From CAYVKM01 sp964452045 (GTDB taxonomy: Bacteria > Calditrichota > Calditrichia > RBG-13-44-9), in NCBI GenBank assembly GCA_964452045.1, contig CAYVKM010000038.1, forward strand, positions 1 to 33,123: a stretch of 33,123 nucleotides of DNA, written 5' to 3'. Shown one piece after another: positions 9,168-17,801 of this stretch. The position numbers and the translations under genes were made by a program. Every line of letters starts with the position of its first letter. Position 1 is the stretch's first letter. The notes beneath the pieces are model-generated. The model had not been told where the DNA came from. It was given only the letters and a program-made list of their open reading frames with translations, and did not search any database.

Positions 9168-10103
9168 TTATTTATTATTTTTAACCACAGCCGGGAAGTC
9201 GGTTCTAATCCAATCCTGTAAATTACGATGACTTTCGTATTTTTGTTCATCAATTTTGAATTTTCGACCATGAATTACTCTTCGCCCATTATTGTTTTGA
9301 ATCGGATGTACGATGTGCAATAACTCGTGATACAATATTCCTTCTACCACAAAATGGGGCACTTTAGGATTGTCCAGTAACCGATTGATAGTTATTTCAA
9401 CCTTTCGGCTATCGTAATGTCCCAGCCGTCTCCGGTTTGCCCGGTGACTCCATTTTATTGCCGGTTGATTCAGTCTGTTTCCAAAATAAGTGACATTCAA
9501 CCTTTTGAATATTTTTTCCAAATCAAAATACAGGCTTTCAGCGATTTTTGGATTGAAAAATATTTTGGGATCGGTTACGTTTAAAGAAGCACTTTTTTCT
9601 TCAAAGGCATTCAATTTTTCTCTTAAATCTGCTGGAACGGAAAGCCGGAGTATTCGGCAAAACAGGATGGAAAAGAGTGTCTGAAAATATTCATCCGACA
9701 GGTTTAAACTTTTTACTGAGATATGAACTCGTAAAAATTTCGAGTCCGAAATAACTTTGTGATATAAATTTTGTGAGGGAATAAACTCCAGAATGAGCTT
9801 TTTTTGTCGGAATCTTTTAAATTTCTGTTGTTCATGTGTGGCAATTTTTATTAACCGACCGTACGTATGGGGCTGGTTTTGTTGGGTATAAATTAGCCCC
9901 TGCAGATTCAGGAAGGCTGCCCGGTAGTTTAAGGAGAGATCTTCAATCGAGATGTGTTTCTTTTTCAGACTTTCTTCTATACCATTCAGGAAAAGTTGAA
10001 TGGTATAGAGTGTTTGAATCCGCCCTTTATGATTTTCCTGATAAAAACGGCTAAATAACCTTTTCTGATTTTTAATTAAACCAGGTATTTTATAGAAAGG
10101 CAA
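9168..10103 (-). CDS. SprT-like zinc metalloprotease domain protein
   Basis: This 311-residue protein has a helical N-terminal region of unknown type (1-190) and a C-terminal SprT-like zincin domain (about 190-300). The zinc site HELLH supplies His259, Glu260 and His263, with His278 (HGRKF) as the likely third ligand. The preceding text (YFGNRLNQPAIKWS, RRLGHYD, VEITINRLLD, FVVEGILYHELLH) fits the SprT/YgjP pattern closely. Related domains cleave DNA-protein crosslinks in Spartan, but most bacterial members are uncharacterised, so the substrate is unknown. The start is TTG at 10103. It is supported by GGAG eight bases upstream (10112-10115), and no better start is in frame. No signal peptide is evident, so it should be cytoplasmic. 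Confidence 0.85.
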   Translation of the reverse strand: MPFYKIPGLIKNQKRLFSRFYQENHKGRIQTLYTIQLFLNGIEESLKKKHISIEDLSLNYRAAFLNLQGLIYTQQNQPHTYGRLIKIATHEQQKFKRFRQKKLILEFIPSQNLYHKVISDSKFLRVHISVKSLNLSDEYFQTLFSILFCRILRLSVPADLREKLNAFEEKSASLNVTDPKIFFNPKIAESLYFDLEKIFKRLNVTYFGNRLNQPAIKWSHRANRRRLGHYDSRKVEITINRLLDNPKVPHFVVEGILYHELLHIVHPIQNNNGRRVIHGRKFKIDEQKYESHRNLQDWIRTDFPAVVKNNK

Positions 10104-10123
10104 AAAGTATTCTCCATTAAATA

Positions 10124-10147
10124 AATGCCCCCTAATAAGAGGGCATT
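10124..10147 (-). terminator. Weak rho-independent terminator after the UPF0173 gene
   Basis: AATGCCC (10124-10130) pairs with GGGCATT (10141-10147) around a short loop. On the minus strand the hairpin is followed by an interrupted T-rich run (TTTATTTAA). It lies about 50 bases past the UPF0173 stop and just before the SprT-like ribosome site. Confidence 0.5.
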
Positions 10148-10197
10148 AACAAAGTAATCATTGTAATATTCAATTCAATTATACGACTGTTACTCGG

Positions 10198-10875
10198 TTA
10201 GAATGTATATGTTTCCCCCATGGGTAAAATCTGACTGTTTAATCCTTTGGCTTTTACTTTTTCCACAAATTCCTGCGGTTCCACATTAATCACATCAAAT
10301 GTTTTGTAGTGCATGGGGATAACCATTTTTGCCTGAATGAACTCGGCAGCTTTTACGGCATCATCGATACCCATGGTGAAATTGTCCCCGATAGGCATAA
10401 CTGCCACATCTATTTTGTCCATTTCACCGATCAGTTTCATATCATAGAACAGACCGGTATCGCCGGTATGATAAAACACTTTTCCATCCATAGTGATGAG
10501 GAATCCACAGGGATTGCCGGTGTAGGTCCCGTCCGGTGCGGCTGAACCATGATGGGCTATGGTGAGTTTTACCCGGCCAAAGGGGAAATTATGACCCCCG
10601 CCAATATGCATCGGATGAACCTGTGTACCAAGATTTGCACAATAGTTTGCCAACTCGTTAGGCGCTATGATAGTGGCCTTGTTTGCTTTGGCAATTTCAA
10701 GGCCATCGCCGATATGATCTCCGTGACCATGGGTTAGCAATACGAAATCCACTTTTATATCAGCGGGTTTCATTTTGGCCAGGGGATTTCCACTTAAAAA
10801 GGGATCAATGACCAGGCGTCCTTTGGATCCCTCAAGGTAAAAAGCCGAATGTCCAAGATAAGTCAATTTAGGCAT
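10198..10875 (-). CDS. UPF0173 metal-dependent hydrolase (metallo-beta-lactamase fold)
   Basis: This 225-residue single-domain protein is a close match in layout to the UPF0173 (YtkL-like) family. The dinuclear metal site THGHGDH is at 48-54 (His49, His51, Asp53, His54). Further ligand candidates are in IAHHGS (about 109), HTGDTG (about 135-140) and the C-terminal PMHYKT. The opening (KLTYLGHSAF, LVIDPFLSGNP) is the family signature. It is cytoplasmic, of normal length, and preceded by GGAGG five bases before ATG. The biological substrate of this family is not established. It stands alone between two terminators, so it is probably its own transcription unit. Confidence 0.93.
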   Translation of the reverse strand: MPKLTYLGHSAFYLEGSKGRLVIDPFLSGNPLAKMKPADIKVDFVLLTHGHGDHIGDGLEIAKANKATIIAPNELANYCANLGTQVHPMHIGGGHNFPFGRVKLTIAHHGSAAPDGTYTGNPCGFLITMDGKVFYHTGDTGLFYDMKLIGEMDKIDVAVMPIGDNFTMGIDDAVKAAEFIQAKMVIPMHYKTFDVINVEPQEFVEKVKAKGLNSQILPMGETYTF

Positions 10876-11005
10876 AAGTCCTCCAATCCGTTTATATTGT
10901 TAAAAATATAAAGAAATTGAATCACCAACTCAAGCTTTCAGGTGATATTATTTGTTTAAGTTTTAACTGATACTGCCTTGCCAGGAATAAAATTTGTCAA
11001 TAAAA

Positions 11006-11028
11006 AAGGGGATCTTTTAAATCCCCTT
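11006..11028 (-). terminator. Strong rho-independent terminator after rplU-rpmA
   Basis: The 8-bp perfect stem AAGGGGAT (11006-11013) and ATCCCCTT (11021-11028) closes a 7-base loop. On the minus strand it is followed directly by six T residues. It lies about 29 bases past the rpmA stop codon, exactly where the ribosomal-protein operon should end. Confidence 0.9.
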
Positions 11029-11056
11029 CTCTAATCTGAAAAATTTGAAAAGTCAA

Positions 11057-11320
11057 TTATGATGGAAGTTCATTATAAATACTGACTCTGGAACGGTTTT
11101 TATCTTTGTGTTCAAATTTTACATAACCGTCAATTAGTGCGAACAGTGTATCATCGGAACCCTTTTTAACATTCTGTCCCGGGTGATATTTGGTTCCCCG
11201 CTGACGAATAAGAATACTTCCGGCCCTGACGAATTCATTACCGAAGCGCTTTACGCCTAAACGTTTACTTTGACTTTCGCGTCCATTCCTGGAACTTCCT
11301 ACACCTTTTTTATGTGCCAT
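11057..11320 (-). CDS. rpmA: 50S ribosomal protein L27
   Basis: This 87-residue protein has the unmistakable L27 sequence: MAHKKGVGSSRNGR at the N terminus, then RLGVKRFGNEFV, GSILIRQRGTKYHPG and DDTLFALIDGYVKF. L27 is a component of the large ribosomal subunit, and its N-terminal tail reaches the peptidyl-transferase centre. The tail begins directly at MAHKKG, so there is no cleavable N-terminal extension of the type seen in many Firmicutes. AGGAG lies seven bases before the ATG. It follows rplU by 25 bases, the standard rplU-rpmA operon, and is closed by a strong terminator. Confidence 0.98.
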   Translation of the reverse strand: MAHKKGVGSSRNGRESQSKRLGVKRFGNEFVRAGSILIRQRGTKYHPGQNVKKGSDDTLFALIDGYVKFEHKDKNRSRVSIYNELPS

Positions 11321-11345
11321 GATATGCTCCTGAATTTTCTATTTG

Positions 11346-11654
11346 CTATGCAATATTTTCGATCTGAATTTTAGTGAAATCCTGACGATGACCTCTGGTG
11401 ACTTTGTAGTCTTTCCGTCTTTTTTTCTTAAAGACCAATACTTTTTTGTCTCTGCCATGTTCCACCACCTTGGCAGTCACTTTTGCACCCTTAACTTTGG
11501 GTTGCCCTATTTTGACCTTCTTTCCATCATCCAGAAGTAAAATCTCGTCAAATTCAACAGCTTTACCTACTTCCTGTTGAAGATAAGGTACTTTAACAAC
11601 CTGATCTTTTTCAACCCGGATCTGTTTTCCGGCGATATTTACGATAGCATACAT
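11346..11654 (-). CDS. rplU: 50S ribosomal protein L21
   Basis: This 102-residue protein matches L21 over its full length. It starts MYAIVNIAGKQIRVEKDQ, with the core VKVKGAKVTAKV region and the C-terminal KKKRRKDYKVTRGHRQ signature that contacts 23S rRNA. Length is typical. It is the first gene of the rplU-rpmA pair and has its own candidate promoter at 11701-11729. The ribosome site GGAG is about ten bases before ATG, slightly long. The family partner obgE, often next in this operon, is not present here, because a terminator follows rpmA. Confidence 0.98.
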   Translation of the reverse strand: MYAIVNIAGKQIRVEKDQVVKVPYLQQEVGKAVEFDEILLLDDGKKVKIGQPKVKGAKVTAKVVEHGRDKKVLVFKKKRRKDYKVTRGHRQDFTKIQIENIA

Positions 11655-11700
11655 AATTTACTGACTCCAGCTTTAACATCGAATTCAAATTTAGCCGTCA

Positions 11701-11729
11701 AATATAATATTGTATATATAGCCCCACAA
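11701..11729 (-). promoter_or_regulatory. Candidate promoter of rplU-rpmA
   Basis: On the minus strand, TTGTGG (11724-11729) and TATATT (11701-11706) are separated by 17 bases. They match three of six and five of six consensus positions. The resulting leader would be about 40 bases. The placement, just after the end of the MoxR-like gene, is sensible, but the -35 match is poor. Confidence 0.33.
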
Positions 11730-11756
11730 GCAGATTTTAATTTGCTATACGGTATT

Positions 11757-13268
11757 CTATGCCACTGATTCAGAATCGGACTGGTTTTCATCCTCGTCGG
11801 AAATGGTGAACATGCTGCTCAACAGATCCTTGAATTGAAGCCCCTGTTCCAGATTTAGTTTACTCAGGAACGAATATTCGGCCAGGCCAAACAGACAGAA
11901 TTCCATGAATAAATAAGATTCTTCACTATTAAGATCCGGTTGATATTTCCGAACCAGTTCTTTTAAGCCCGGAACTGAATCCAGTGTTTTCTTATAATCT
12001 TTTTCAGAAATGTCGCTCAGTAAATCCATGGTATGTCCTTCACCGAACCAGTTCACCACTTTCTGATAAGGTGTGCTCTCCTGCTTCCGTTTTAGTTTTT
12101 CGGGATTGGGAAAGTAATGGGGGAATTGGTTGCGAATTGCCTTGCCAATCAGAATGTTGGCTACCTTGGCCGGCCCTTCTTGTTCACCCTCGTAGACCAG
12201 CTCAATCTTACCGGTAGTCGCTGGTATAACCCCAGCCAGATCCGAAATCCTTACCGAAGTTTTGTTTTCATCATTCAGCAACATCCGGCGCTCGGCGGTT
12301 CCCAGCAAATCTTCATAGGCCGAAATGGTTAATCGAGCTGATACTCCACTCTTCGAATCAATATACTCACTTTGTCGGGCTTCAAAACCAATCTGCTCGA
12401 TAATATTCCTGACCAGTTCGTGCACTGATACGCTTTTCCGGGTCATCTCTGGGATTTTTGCTTCCTGCTGGGTAATCTTTTTGGATACCTCTATGGTTCT
12501 GGGATAATGGGTCAGTATCTGACTTTCCACCCGGTCTTTCAGTGGCGTGACGATAGCGCCACGATTGGTGTAATCTTCCGGATTAGCGGTAAACACAAAC
12601 TGAATATCCAGTGGTAACCGGATTTTGAATCCGCGGATCTGAACATCCCGCTCCTGCAAAATATTGAATAAGGCAACTTGAATACGGGCCTGCAGATCCG
12701 GTAATTCATTGATCACAAAAATACAGCGATGAGACCTGGGAATCAGACCGAAATGGATCACCCGCTCATCCGAATAGGGTAATTTGAGTGATGCCGCTTT
12801 GATGGGATCAACATCCCCAATCAGATCGGCAATGGTGACATCCGGTGTTGCCAGTTTTTCGGTATATCGTTCAAACCGATGGATCCACTGGATCGGTGTT
12901 TCATCTCCCCTTTCGGAGATAAGATCGACGGCGTATTTCGAAAGCGGTGCCAGCGGATCATCATTCAGCTCCGAACCTTCAACAATAGGGATATATTCAT
13001 CCAGTAGATGTACCATCCTCCGGGCAATCTTTGTTTTGGCCTGTCCTCGTAGTCCTAACAAAGTAATATTATGCCGGGCCAGAATGGCTCTCTCGATATC
13101 TGGGATAACACTATGCTCATAACCCAGGATTTCTTCAAAAGTCCGTTCCCTATTTTTTAGCTTGGAAATCAGGTTTTCCCGCAGTTCATCTTTGATCGAA
13201 CAGCTTTGATAACCCTTTTGCTTGAGTTCACCAAGTGTTTTTATTTTTTCGAAATTGTTTATCTGCAT
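11757..13268 (-). CDS. MoxR/ChlI-like AAA+ ATPase
   Basis: This AAA+ ATPase is related to MoxR and magnesium-chelatase subunit I. From the preferred ATG the protein is 503 residues. Walker A is GLRGQAKT (72-79). The Walker B region reads IFVINE (183-188), with Asn187 where Asp is usual. Sensor 1 is in FTANPED (Asn229), and a likely arginine finger is in LKDRVE (Arg245). The C-terminal part (about 290-503) is helical and acidic at the end. I prefer ATG 13268 over the in-frame GTG at 13292, because AGGAG at 13279-13283 lies ten bases before the ATG and would be inside the longer frame. Such ATPases act with VWA proteins as chaperone or metal-insertase pairs, and a VWA gene lies directly upstream. 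The target is unknown. Confidence 0.87.
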   Translation of the reverse strand: MQINNFEKIKTLGELKQKGYQSCSIKDELRENLISKLKNRERTFEEILGYEHSVIPDIERAILARHNITLLGLRGQAKTKIARRMVHLLDEYIPIVEGSELNDDPLAPLSKYAVDLISERGDETPIQWIHRFERYTEKLATPDVTIADLIGDVDPIKAASLKLPYSDERVIHFGLIPRSHRCIFVINELPDLQARIQVALFNILQERDVQIRGFKIRLPLDIQFVFTANPEDYTNRGAIVTPLKDRVESQILTHYPRTIEVSKKITQQEAKIPEMTRKSVSVHELVRNIIEQIGFEARQSEYIDSKSGVSARLTISAYEDLLGTAERRMLLNDENKTSVRISDLAGVIPATTGKIELVYEGEQEGPAKVANILIGKAIRNQFPHYFPNPEKLKRKQESTPYQKVVNWFGEGHTMDLLSDISEKDYKKTLDSVPGLKELVRKYQPDLNSEESYLFMEFCLFGLAEYSFLSKLNLEQGLQFKDLLSSMFTISDEDENQSDSESVA

Positions 13269-13352
13269 GAAATGAGTTCTCCTCTCTTCCACTTATTGAA
13301 TTATGGTAAATACAATTTTTCTTTTGCTCAGGACCACCGGTTTCAAAAATTT

Positions 13353-14453
13353 TTAGCGTAGTTTTTTTCGACGGTTTCGAATATAATCCTCAAATATAAA
13401 TTCACCCAGATTTTTTAAACTGCTGTAATAGGCCCTTCCCTGATTGACTTTGGTAAAATCCCGGACAAATTGCTGAAGGTATGGATCTCGGGCAATCATA
13501 AAAGTTGTAATGGGAATGTGCAGGCGTTTGCATTTGCCTGCCAGACTGAGTGTCCGGTTGATGATTTTTCTATCCAGGCCAAACGGATTTTTGTAATAAT
13601 TTAATCCTTCCTTCAGACAGGTTGGTTTTCCATCGGTGATCATGAAGATCTGTTTGTTCTGGGTTTTCCGCCGGCGCAGGATGTCCATGGCTAATTCAAG
13701 TCCGGCTACTGTGTTGGTGTAATACGGTCCCACCTGTAAATAGGGAAGATCCTTAATTTTTATTGACCAGGCATCAGTCCCAAAAACGATAATGTCCAGA
13801 GTGTCTTTGGGATATTTAGTAGTTATAAGCTCGGCCAGCGCCATGGCCACTTTTTTCGCCGGTGTGATGCGATCTTCGCCATATAATATCATGGAGTGGG
13901 AAATATCGATCATTAATACAGTAGAGGTGAGTGTCTTGAATTCCCGTTCTTCAACTTCCAGATCCTTTTCGGTAAGTTTGAAATCGTTGATCCCGTGATG
14001 GATCTGGGCATTCTTTAGTGATTCGGTCAATGCGATCTGATCCAATGTATCGCCAAATTGGAATTCACGCCGGTCTGCGGTTGCTTCATCTCCCATTCCG
14101 GGGTAGGGCGTACGATGATTACCCGGTCCGGATTTACGCAGTTTGGAGAATATTTCCTCCAGCGAGCGCCGGCGAATGTCCTGTTCGGATTTTGCGGTGA
14201 GGATGAAATTACCCTGTCCCTTCTCTTCTTCCCGGATGTAACCATTTTTCTTCAAATCCTCAATAAAGTCACCCATACCGTATTCATCACTGGTAAGGTG
14301 GTATTTCCGGTCAATTTCATTCAGCCAGCTGAGTGCTTCCGCCACATCCCCAGCGGTATAATTCAGGATCTCCATGAACAAATCCAGCAATTTTTCAAAG
14401 GTGGACTTGCTATTGTTATCCGGAACGAATTCGGTAAATCTATATCCAAGCAT
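13353..14453 (-). CDS. Von Willebrand factor A domain protein, partner of the MoxR-like ATPase
   Basis: This 366-residue cytoplasmic protein has an N-terminal helical region (about 1-165) and a C-terminal VWA domain (about 175-350). The metal-ion-dependent adhesion site is present. It comprises Asp183-x-Ser185-x-Ser187 (DISHS), a threonine in YTNTVAG (about 246-248) and Asp274 (ITDGKP). In the ChlD/BchD, CoxE and YehP families such domains bind a target protein through a metal ion and work with a MoxR-type ATPase. The ATPase follows 60-84 bases downstream, so the two are probably one operon and one complex. AAAGGG lies about seven bases before ATG. There is no signal peptide or transmembrane helix. 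The cargo or target is not identifiable from sequence. Confidence 0.88.
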   Translation of the reverse strand: MLGYRFTEFVPDNNSKSTFEKLLDLFMEILNYTAGDVAEALSWLNEIDRKYHLTSDEYGMGDFIEDLKKNGYIREEEKGQGNFILTAKSEQDIRRRSLEEIFSKLRKSGPGNHRTPYPGMGDEATADRREFQFGDTLDQIALTESLKNAQIHHGINDFKLTEKDLEVEEREFKTLTSTVLMIDISHSMILYGEDRITPAKKVAMALAELITTKYPKDTLDIIVFGTDAWSIKIKDLPYLQVGPYYTNTVAGLELAMDILRRRKTQNKQIFMITDGKPTCLKEGLNYYKNPFGLDRKIINRTLSLAGKCKRLHIPITTFMIARDPYLQQFVRDFTKVNQGRAYYSSLKNLGEFIFEDYIRNRRKKLR

Positions 14454-14603
14454 TTATAATCCCTTTTATTTGCCAATGTAGACTTTTTGGTAATATCAGA
14501 ATGTTTAAGTTTTTCTAATAAACGAATTAAAAAGATAAATGTTCAGGAGATTCGAGGTATTTTTAAAATTCTATTATGTGGCGGTCTAATTAATCGGAAG
14601 CGG

Positions 14604-15707
14604 TTAGAAAACGTGACCAAAATTGAAAAATATTCTGGTTCCTTCTTTACTGGACCCCATGTCAAAACGAACAATGAATGTTTGTAAAAAATAGCGTAGA
14701 CCCCATCCCCAGTTAGAATGCCAATTATTTAAATTCATCAATTTTAATTTCGGGGCTACCCTTCCGGCATCGGTAAAAATAACACCGCCCAATTTTCGAA
14801 ATATTGGAAAGCGATATTCCAGGGAAGCCAGCATCATGGCTTTATCCAAAAACCGTCCCGCTTTGTATCCTCTGGCGGTCCAGCCGTCACCGATCATGCT
14901 TAATTCCTGGACCGGTGCGCTGCCATCAATTTGCTGGGTCCAAAAACGAGCGGCGAGAATATATTTTCTTCGATAAAGATTGGCATAGAAATTTGATTCC
15001 AGCCGATAGGAGGCAAAATTCCAATCGCTCCCAAATGTTTTGTTAGTTAGTTCGGTTTTCAGATATATTCTGAAACCTCTGGTTGGATTGATATGGCTAT
15101 TTCTGGAATCGAACCGGATGCCGGAACTAAAACCGGAAACATTGGATTGGCCTGCTCCAGGTGTTTCATCGGTAATTGTTCCCCATTCCGGCTCATATCC
15201 GTAGACACTATAGTGACTAAACTGATAACCCAGTTCAATAATCCAGCGGGGAGAGAAGGCATGTCCCATCATAGTGGCAAAGCGGAAAAATTCACTGGGA
15301 AATTGAAAATTATTGTCCTCGGTAAAGTTGCCGATCCCAAAATAGTTTGTCTTCAAAAGTTTATCCCATTCAATTCTGGAATCAATAGAAAGGACATATT
15401 TTTGACCCTGCCTGAATTCATAATCCGGGACAGAAAACTGAAAAGCATACCATTGCTCACCCTTGGTACTGGCGAAAACCGTAACATCGAAGGCTTCCTG
15501 TTTTTGATATCTATTTTTGAGAACCACTTTTCCACCAAATCCGAATCCAATGTCAGAATCATACATGATGATGGGAAATGCATTTGCAGATCTTTCTTTT
15601 GTTGATATCTGCTGCCAGGAGCTGTCAGTTTGAGCCATGGTCAGACTAAATAGAAATAAGAAAATCAGAACGATATTTGGAACCGTATATCTTGAAATTC
15701 TATTCAT
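14604..15707 (-). CDS. Omp85/BamA-like outer-membrane beta-barrel protein without POTRA domains
   Basis: This 367-residue protein has a signal peptide (1-25, ending TMAQ), then continuous amphipathic beta strands. It ends in a C-terminal aromatic residue (FNFGHVF), the usual outer-membrane assembly signal. The text fits the bacterial surface antigen (Omp85 barrel) family: SSGIRFDSRNSHINPTRG, then ALASLEYRFPIF-like and VIFTDAGRVAP segments. No POTRA repeat can be placed before the barrel, so it is more like the patatin-associated or stand-alone barrels than true BamA. It lies 49 bases behind the radical SAM fusion gene on the same strand and may be the last gene of that cluster. Its cargo is unknown. 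Confidence 0.83.
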   Translation of the reverse strand: MNRISRYTVPNIVLIFLFLFSLTMAQTDSSWQQISTKERSANAFPIIMYDSDIGFGFGGKVVLKNRYQKQEAFDVTVFASTKGEQWYAFQFSVPDYEFRQGQKYVLSIDSRIEWDKLLKTNYFGIGNFTEDNNFQFPSEFFRFATMMGHAFSPRWIIELGYQFSHYSVYGYEPEWGTITDETPGAGQSNVSGFSSGIRFDSRNSHINPTRGFRIYLKTELTNKTFGSDWNFASYRLESNFYANLYRRKYILAARFWTQQIDGSAPVQELSMIGDGWTARGYKAGRFLDKAMMLASLEYRFPIFRKLGGVIFTDAGRVAPKLKLMNLNNWHSNWGWGLRYFLQTFIVRFDMGSSKEGTRIFFNFGHVF

Positions 15708-15756
15708 AGTTTTTTATCATTAAATACTATTTTAATCAATTTCTTTTCAGGGAAAT

Positions 15757-17769
15757 TTAACTAATACCTATCCCAACGATATATTCATGTAAGATTGTAA
15801 TCTCTTTAGCGCCTTTGTATTTATCGTCTATGCGGCGGACGAACTCTTTTGTTAACTGTTTTCTTAACGGGGGTTTTAGTGCATAATAAAATGTGGTTCC
15901 TGCACCTGATTTCATCACATGGTCAAACACTTCCTGTCCCTTATGGCAAACGAAGTTGAAAGTGTCCTGCCTTATATACTTGGTTCTAAATCCTGATCTC
16001 TTGAAATGTTTTTCAGTCTCATCCGCATCTTTAGGAAATTTTAATTTAACTGCTTTCATCAGCGATTGGGGTCTCTCACGGGTAATTTCTTCGAATACCT
16101 CAATAGGGACAAGGGGTGAGCGATCCAAATGAGCAACAAATCCGACTATTCCGCCGGGTCTCAAGATTCTTTTCAGCAAAGGAAATATTTCCAAACAGCC
16201 CACATAACCGATAAGCCAGGTCAGCACGGCTACATTGATAGATTTCTCTGGTATTTTTTTCAATTCTTTTAACACATCTCCAACCCTGAACTCTACGTTT
16301 GAAAGGCCAAGGTGCCGGATCCGCCGCTTAGCCTGTTCAATCATGCCGGAAGATAAATCAATTGCGATGATCTTTCCTTCTGTTCCAACCGAACCCGCCA
16401 GTATGGCTGTCGAATATCCGGTTCCGCACCCACAATCAACCGCACTGCTGCCACCCTTGACATTCAATTTATTAAACATTTCATCAATCGGCCCAGAGGC
16501 TACCGATAGCCAGTAATCTTCATAAGTTGAGCTGGCACCATTATATCCCATAATGATTTCCTCCTCCCCGGCAACCTCCAGATCCTTGGTTTCCAAAAGC
16601 TGAAAAAACCTGGGTAGTTCTTCCGCTTTGGGTAATGGGATACTGGGTATTCCATCGACTGACGCTGGTTTTTCTTTTTTGGAGTGTTCACTGAAGAAAT
16701 CTTGCAGCATGTACGCAAGACAATATGGATAAGGTTGTTTAAAATCCGACTGCATTCTGGTGATAATAGTTTTTAGGTTTTCTTTTGATGCGTTTCCATA
16801 GGATACCGGAATCATGTTGCAAGGTGAAACCTCACCAGATCCGTCCACATAAATGTGAGAGTGACCTGCCCCACACCCGAAAAACTCAGGTGATTCCATA
16901 TGAGCAAACGAGGATATGGCTGTTCCATCCCCCCGATGGTTATAGTATGCCATGTACTGGAATATCTGCTCAAATTCCTTTTCTCCGAAATCGAGCTTGG
17001 CCGAAACCAGTTTTCCGGCTGGTGCCGGTTCAATAAGTTGAAGTTCATCTACACCAAGACTATCATTGAGTTCGACCAGTTTTTGAAAATTCTCCTCTTC
17101 AAGAAGTTTCTTTGAAGGAACAGCACAGGTATAGGTGTAAAAACCAAATTTTTTTGCCGTCTTAATGCCATTTATTGCTATCTGAAAAGCCCCCTGATTC
17201 CCACGCCTCCGGTCGTGCTCTTTTTCATCGGCACTATCCAGACTGATAGAAATTGAATAGACTCCGGTTCCACGAAGCCTCATGGCAATGTCATCGGTAA
17301 ATCCATATCCGGTGGTGGCTAATATACCAGAGGAATCATCATTTAATGACGCGCATATCTCTACGATGTCGTGCCGTAGGCATGGTTCACCTCCCGTGAA
17401 GTTAATTACAATAGCACCTGCCTCTTGTAATTGCCGGACAATTTTCTGCATGGATGCTGTCGGAAGATCACTCAACACCCGTCCGGCATTATAGCAATGC
17501 CAGCAATTAAATACACACCCATTGGTAACGGCCAAATCTACCGATTGGATTGGCGTTCTTTTTTCATCACTAAAGTAGGTAGATAAGAATCTATTGAATG
17601 CTTTACCTGGGAAAGGGGGAATGAAAGTATTAATGACGAACTGATTTTTATACCGTCTGACCTTCTCAATTTCTAGAAAATCCTGGAAATATTGGTACAG
17701 TGATGGGGTGAAGAGGCGCATATCAACAGTTTTCATGAATTCGGAAAGAAACAAATCATTATTTGTCAT
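15757..17769 (-). CDS. Radical SAM enzyme fused to a class I SAM-dependent methyltransferase
   Basis: This 670-residue protein joins two SAM-using modules. The radical SAM domain (about 70-350) has the iron-sulphur motif Cys85-x3-Cys89-x2-Cys92, then FTGGEPCLR (124-132) and SISISLDSA (172-180). Later cysteines Cys299, Cys317 and Cys350 could hold an auxiliary cluster of SPASM type. A linker (about 355-430) leads to a Rossmann methyltransferase (about 430-560) with motif I VDCGCGTGYS (444-453), IIAIDLSSGMIEQA, and VEFRVGDVL. The closest family style is MoaA/PqqE-like peptide- or cofactor-modifying enzymes, but I do not recognise a named product. A radical modification followed by methylation of one substrate is an inference. 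It begins 32 bases after the end of the hydrolase gene, so they are probably one operon. No obvious precursor peptide is encoded beside it. Confidence 0.9.
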   Translation of the reverse strand: MTNNDLFLSEFMKTVDMRLFTPSLYQYFQDFLEIEKVRRYKNQFVINTFIPPFPGKAFNRFLSTYFSDEKRTPIQSVDLAVTNGCVFNCWHCYNAGRVLSDLPTASMQKIVRQLQEAGAIVINFTGGEPCLRHDIVEICASLNDDSSGILATTGYGFTDDIAMRLRGTGVYSISISLDSADEKEHDRRRGNQGAFQIAINGIKTAKKFGFYTYTCAVPSKKLLEEENFQKLVELNDSLGVDELQLIEPAPAGKLVSAKLDFGEKEFEQIFQYMAYYNHRGDGTAISSFAHMESPEFFGCGAGHSHIYVDGSGEVSPCNMIPVSYGNASKENLKTIITRMQSDFKQPYPYCLAYMLQDFFSEHSKKEKPASVDGIPSIPLPKAEELPRFFQLLETKDLEVAGEEEIIMGYNGASSTYEDYWLSVASGPIDEMFNKLNVKGGSSAVDCGCGTGYSTAILAGSVGTEGKIIAIDLSSGMIEQAKRRIRHLGLSNVEFRVGDVLKELKKIPEKSINVAVLTWLIGYVGCLEIFPLLKRILRPGGIVGFVAHLDRSPLVPIEVFEEITRERPQSLMKAVKLKFPKDADETEKHFKRSGFRTKYIRQDTFNFVCHKGQEVFDHVMKSGAGTTFYYALKPPLRKQLTKEFVRRIDDKYKGAKEITILHEYIVGIGIS

Positions 17770-17801
17770 TTTAGTCTTTCCTTATTTTAAAAAACAAATG
17801 A

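Noticed and set aside
11006..11028. Possible L21 autoregulatory leader element
   Set aside because: The hairpin is after rpmA, not before rplU, and has a perfect T tract, so it is a terminator. No structured leader is obvious before rplU.
13269..13292. GTG 13292 as start of the MoxR-like ATPase
   Set aside because: It would place the AGGAG ribosome site inside the coding region. ATG 13268 has that site ten bases upstream.
15093..15605. A 170-codon plus-strand open frame opposite the Omp85-like barrel gene
   Set aside because: The minus-strand reading has a signal peptide, strand pattern and C-terminal aromatic residue, while this frame shows nothing.
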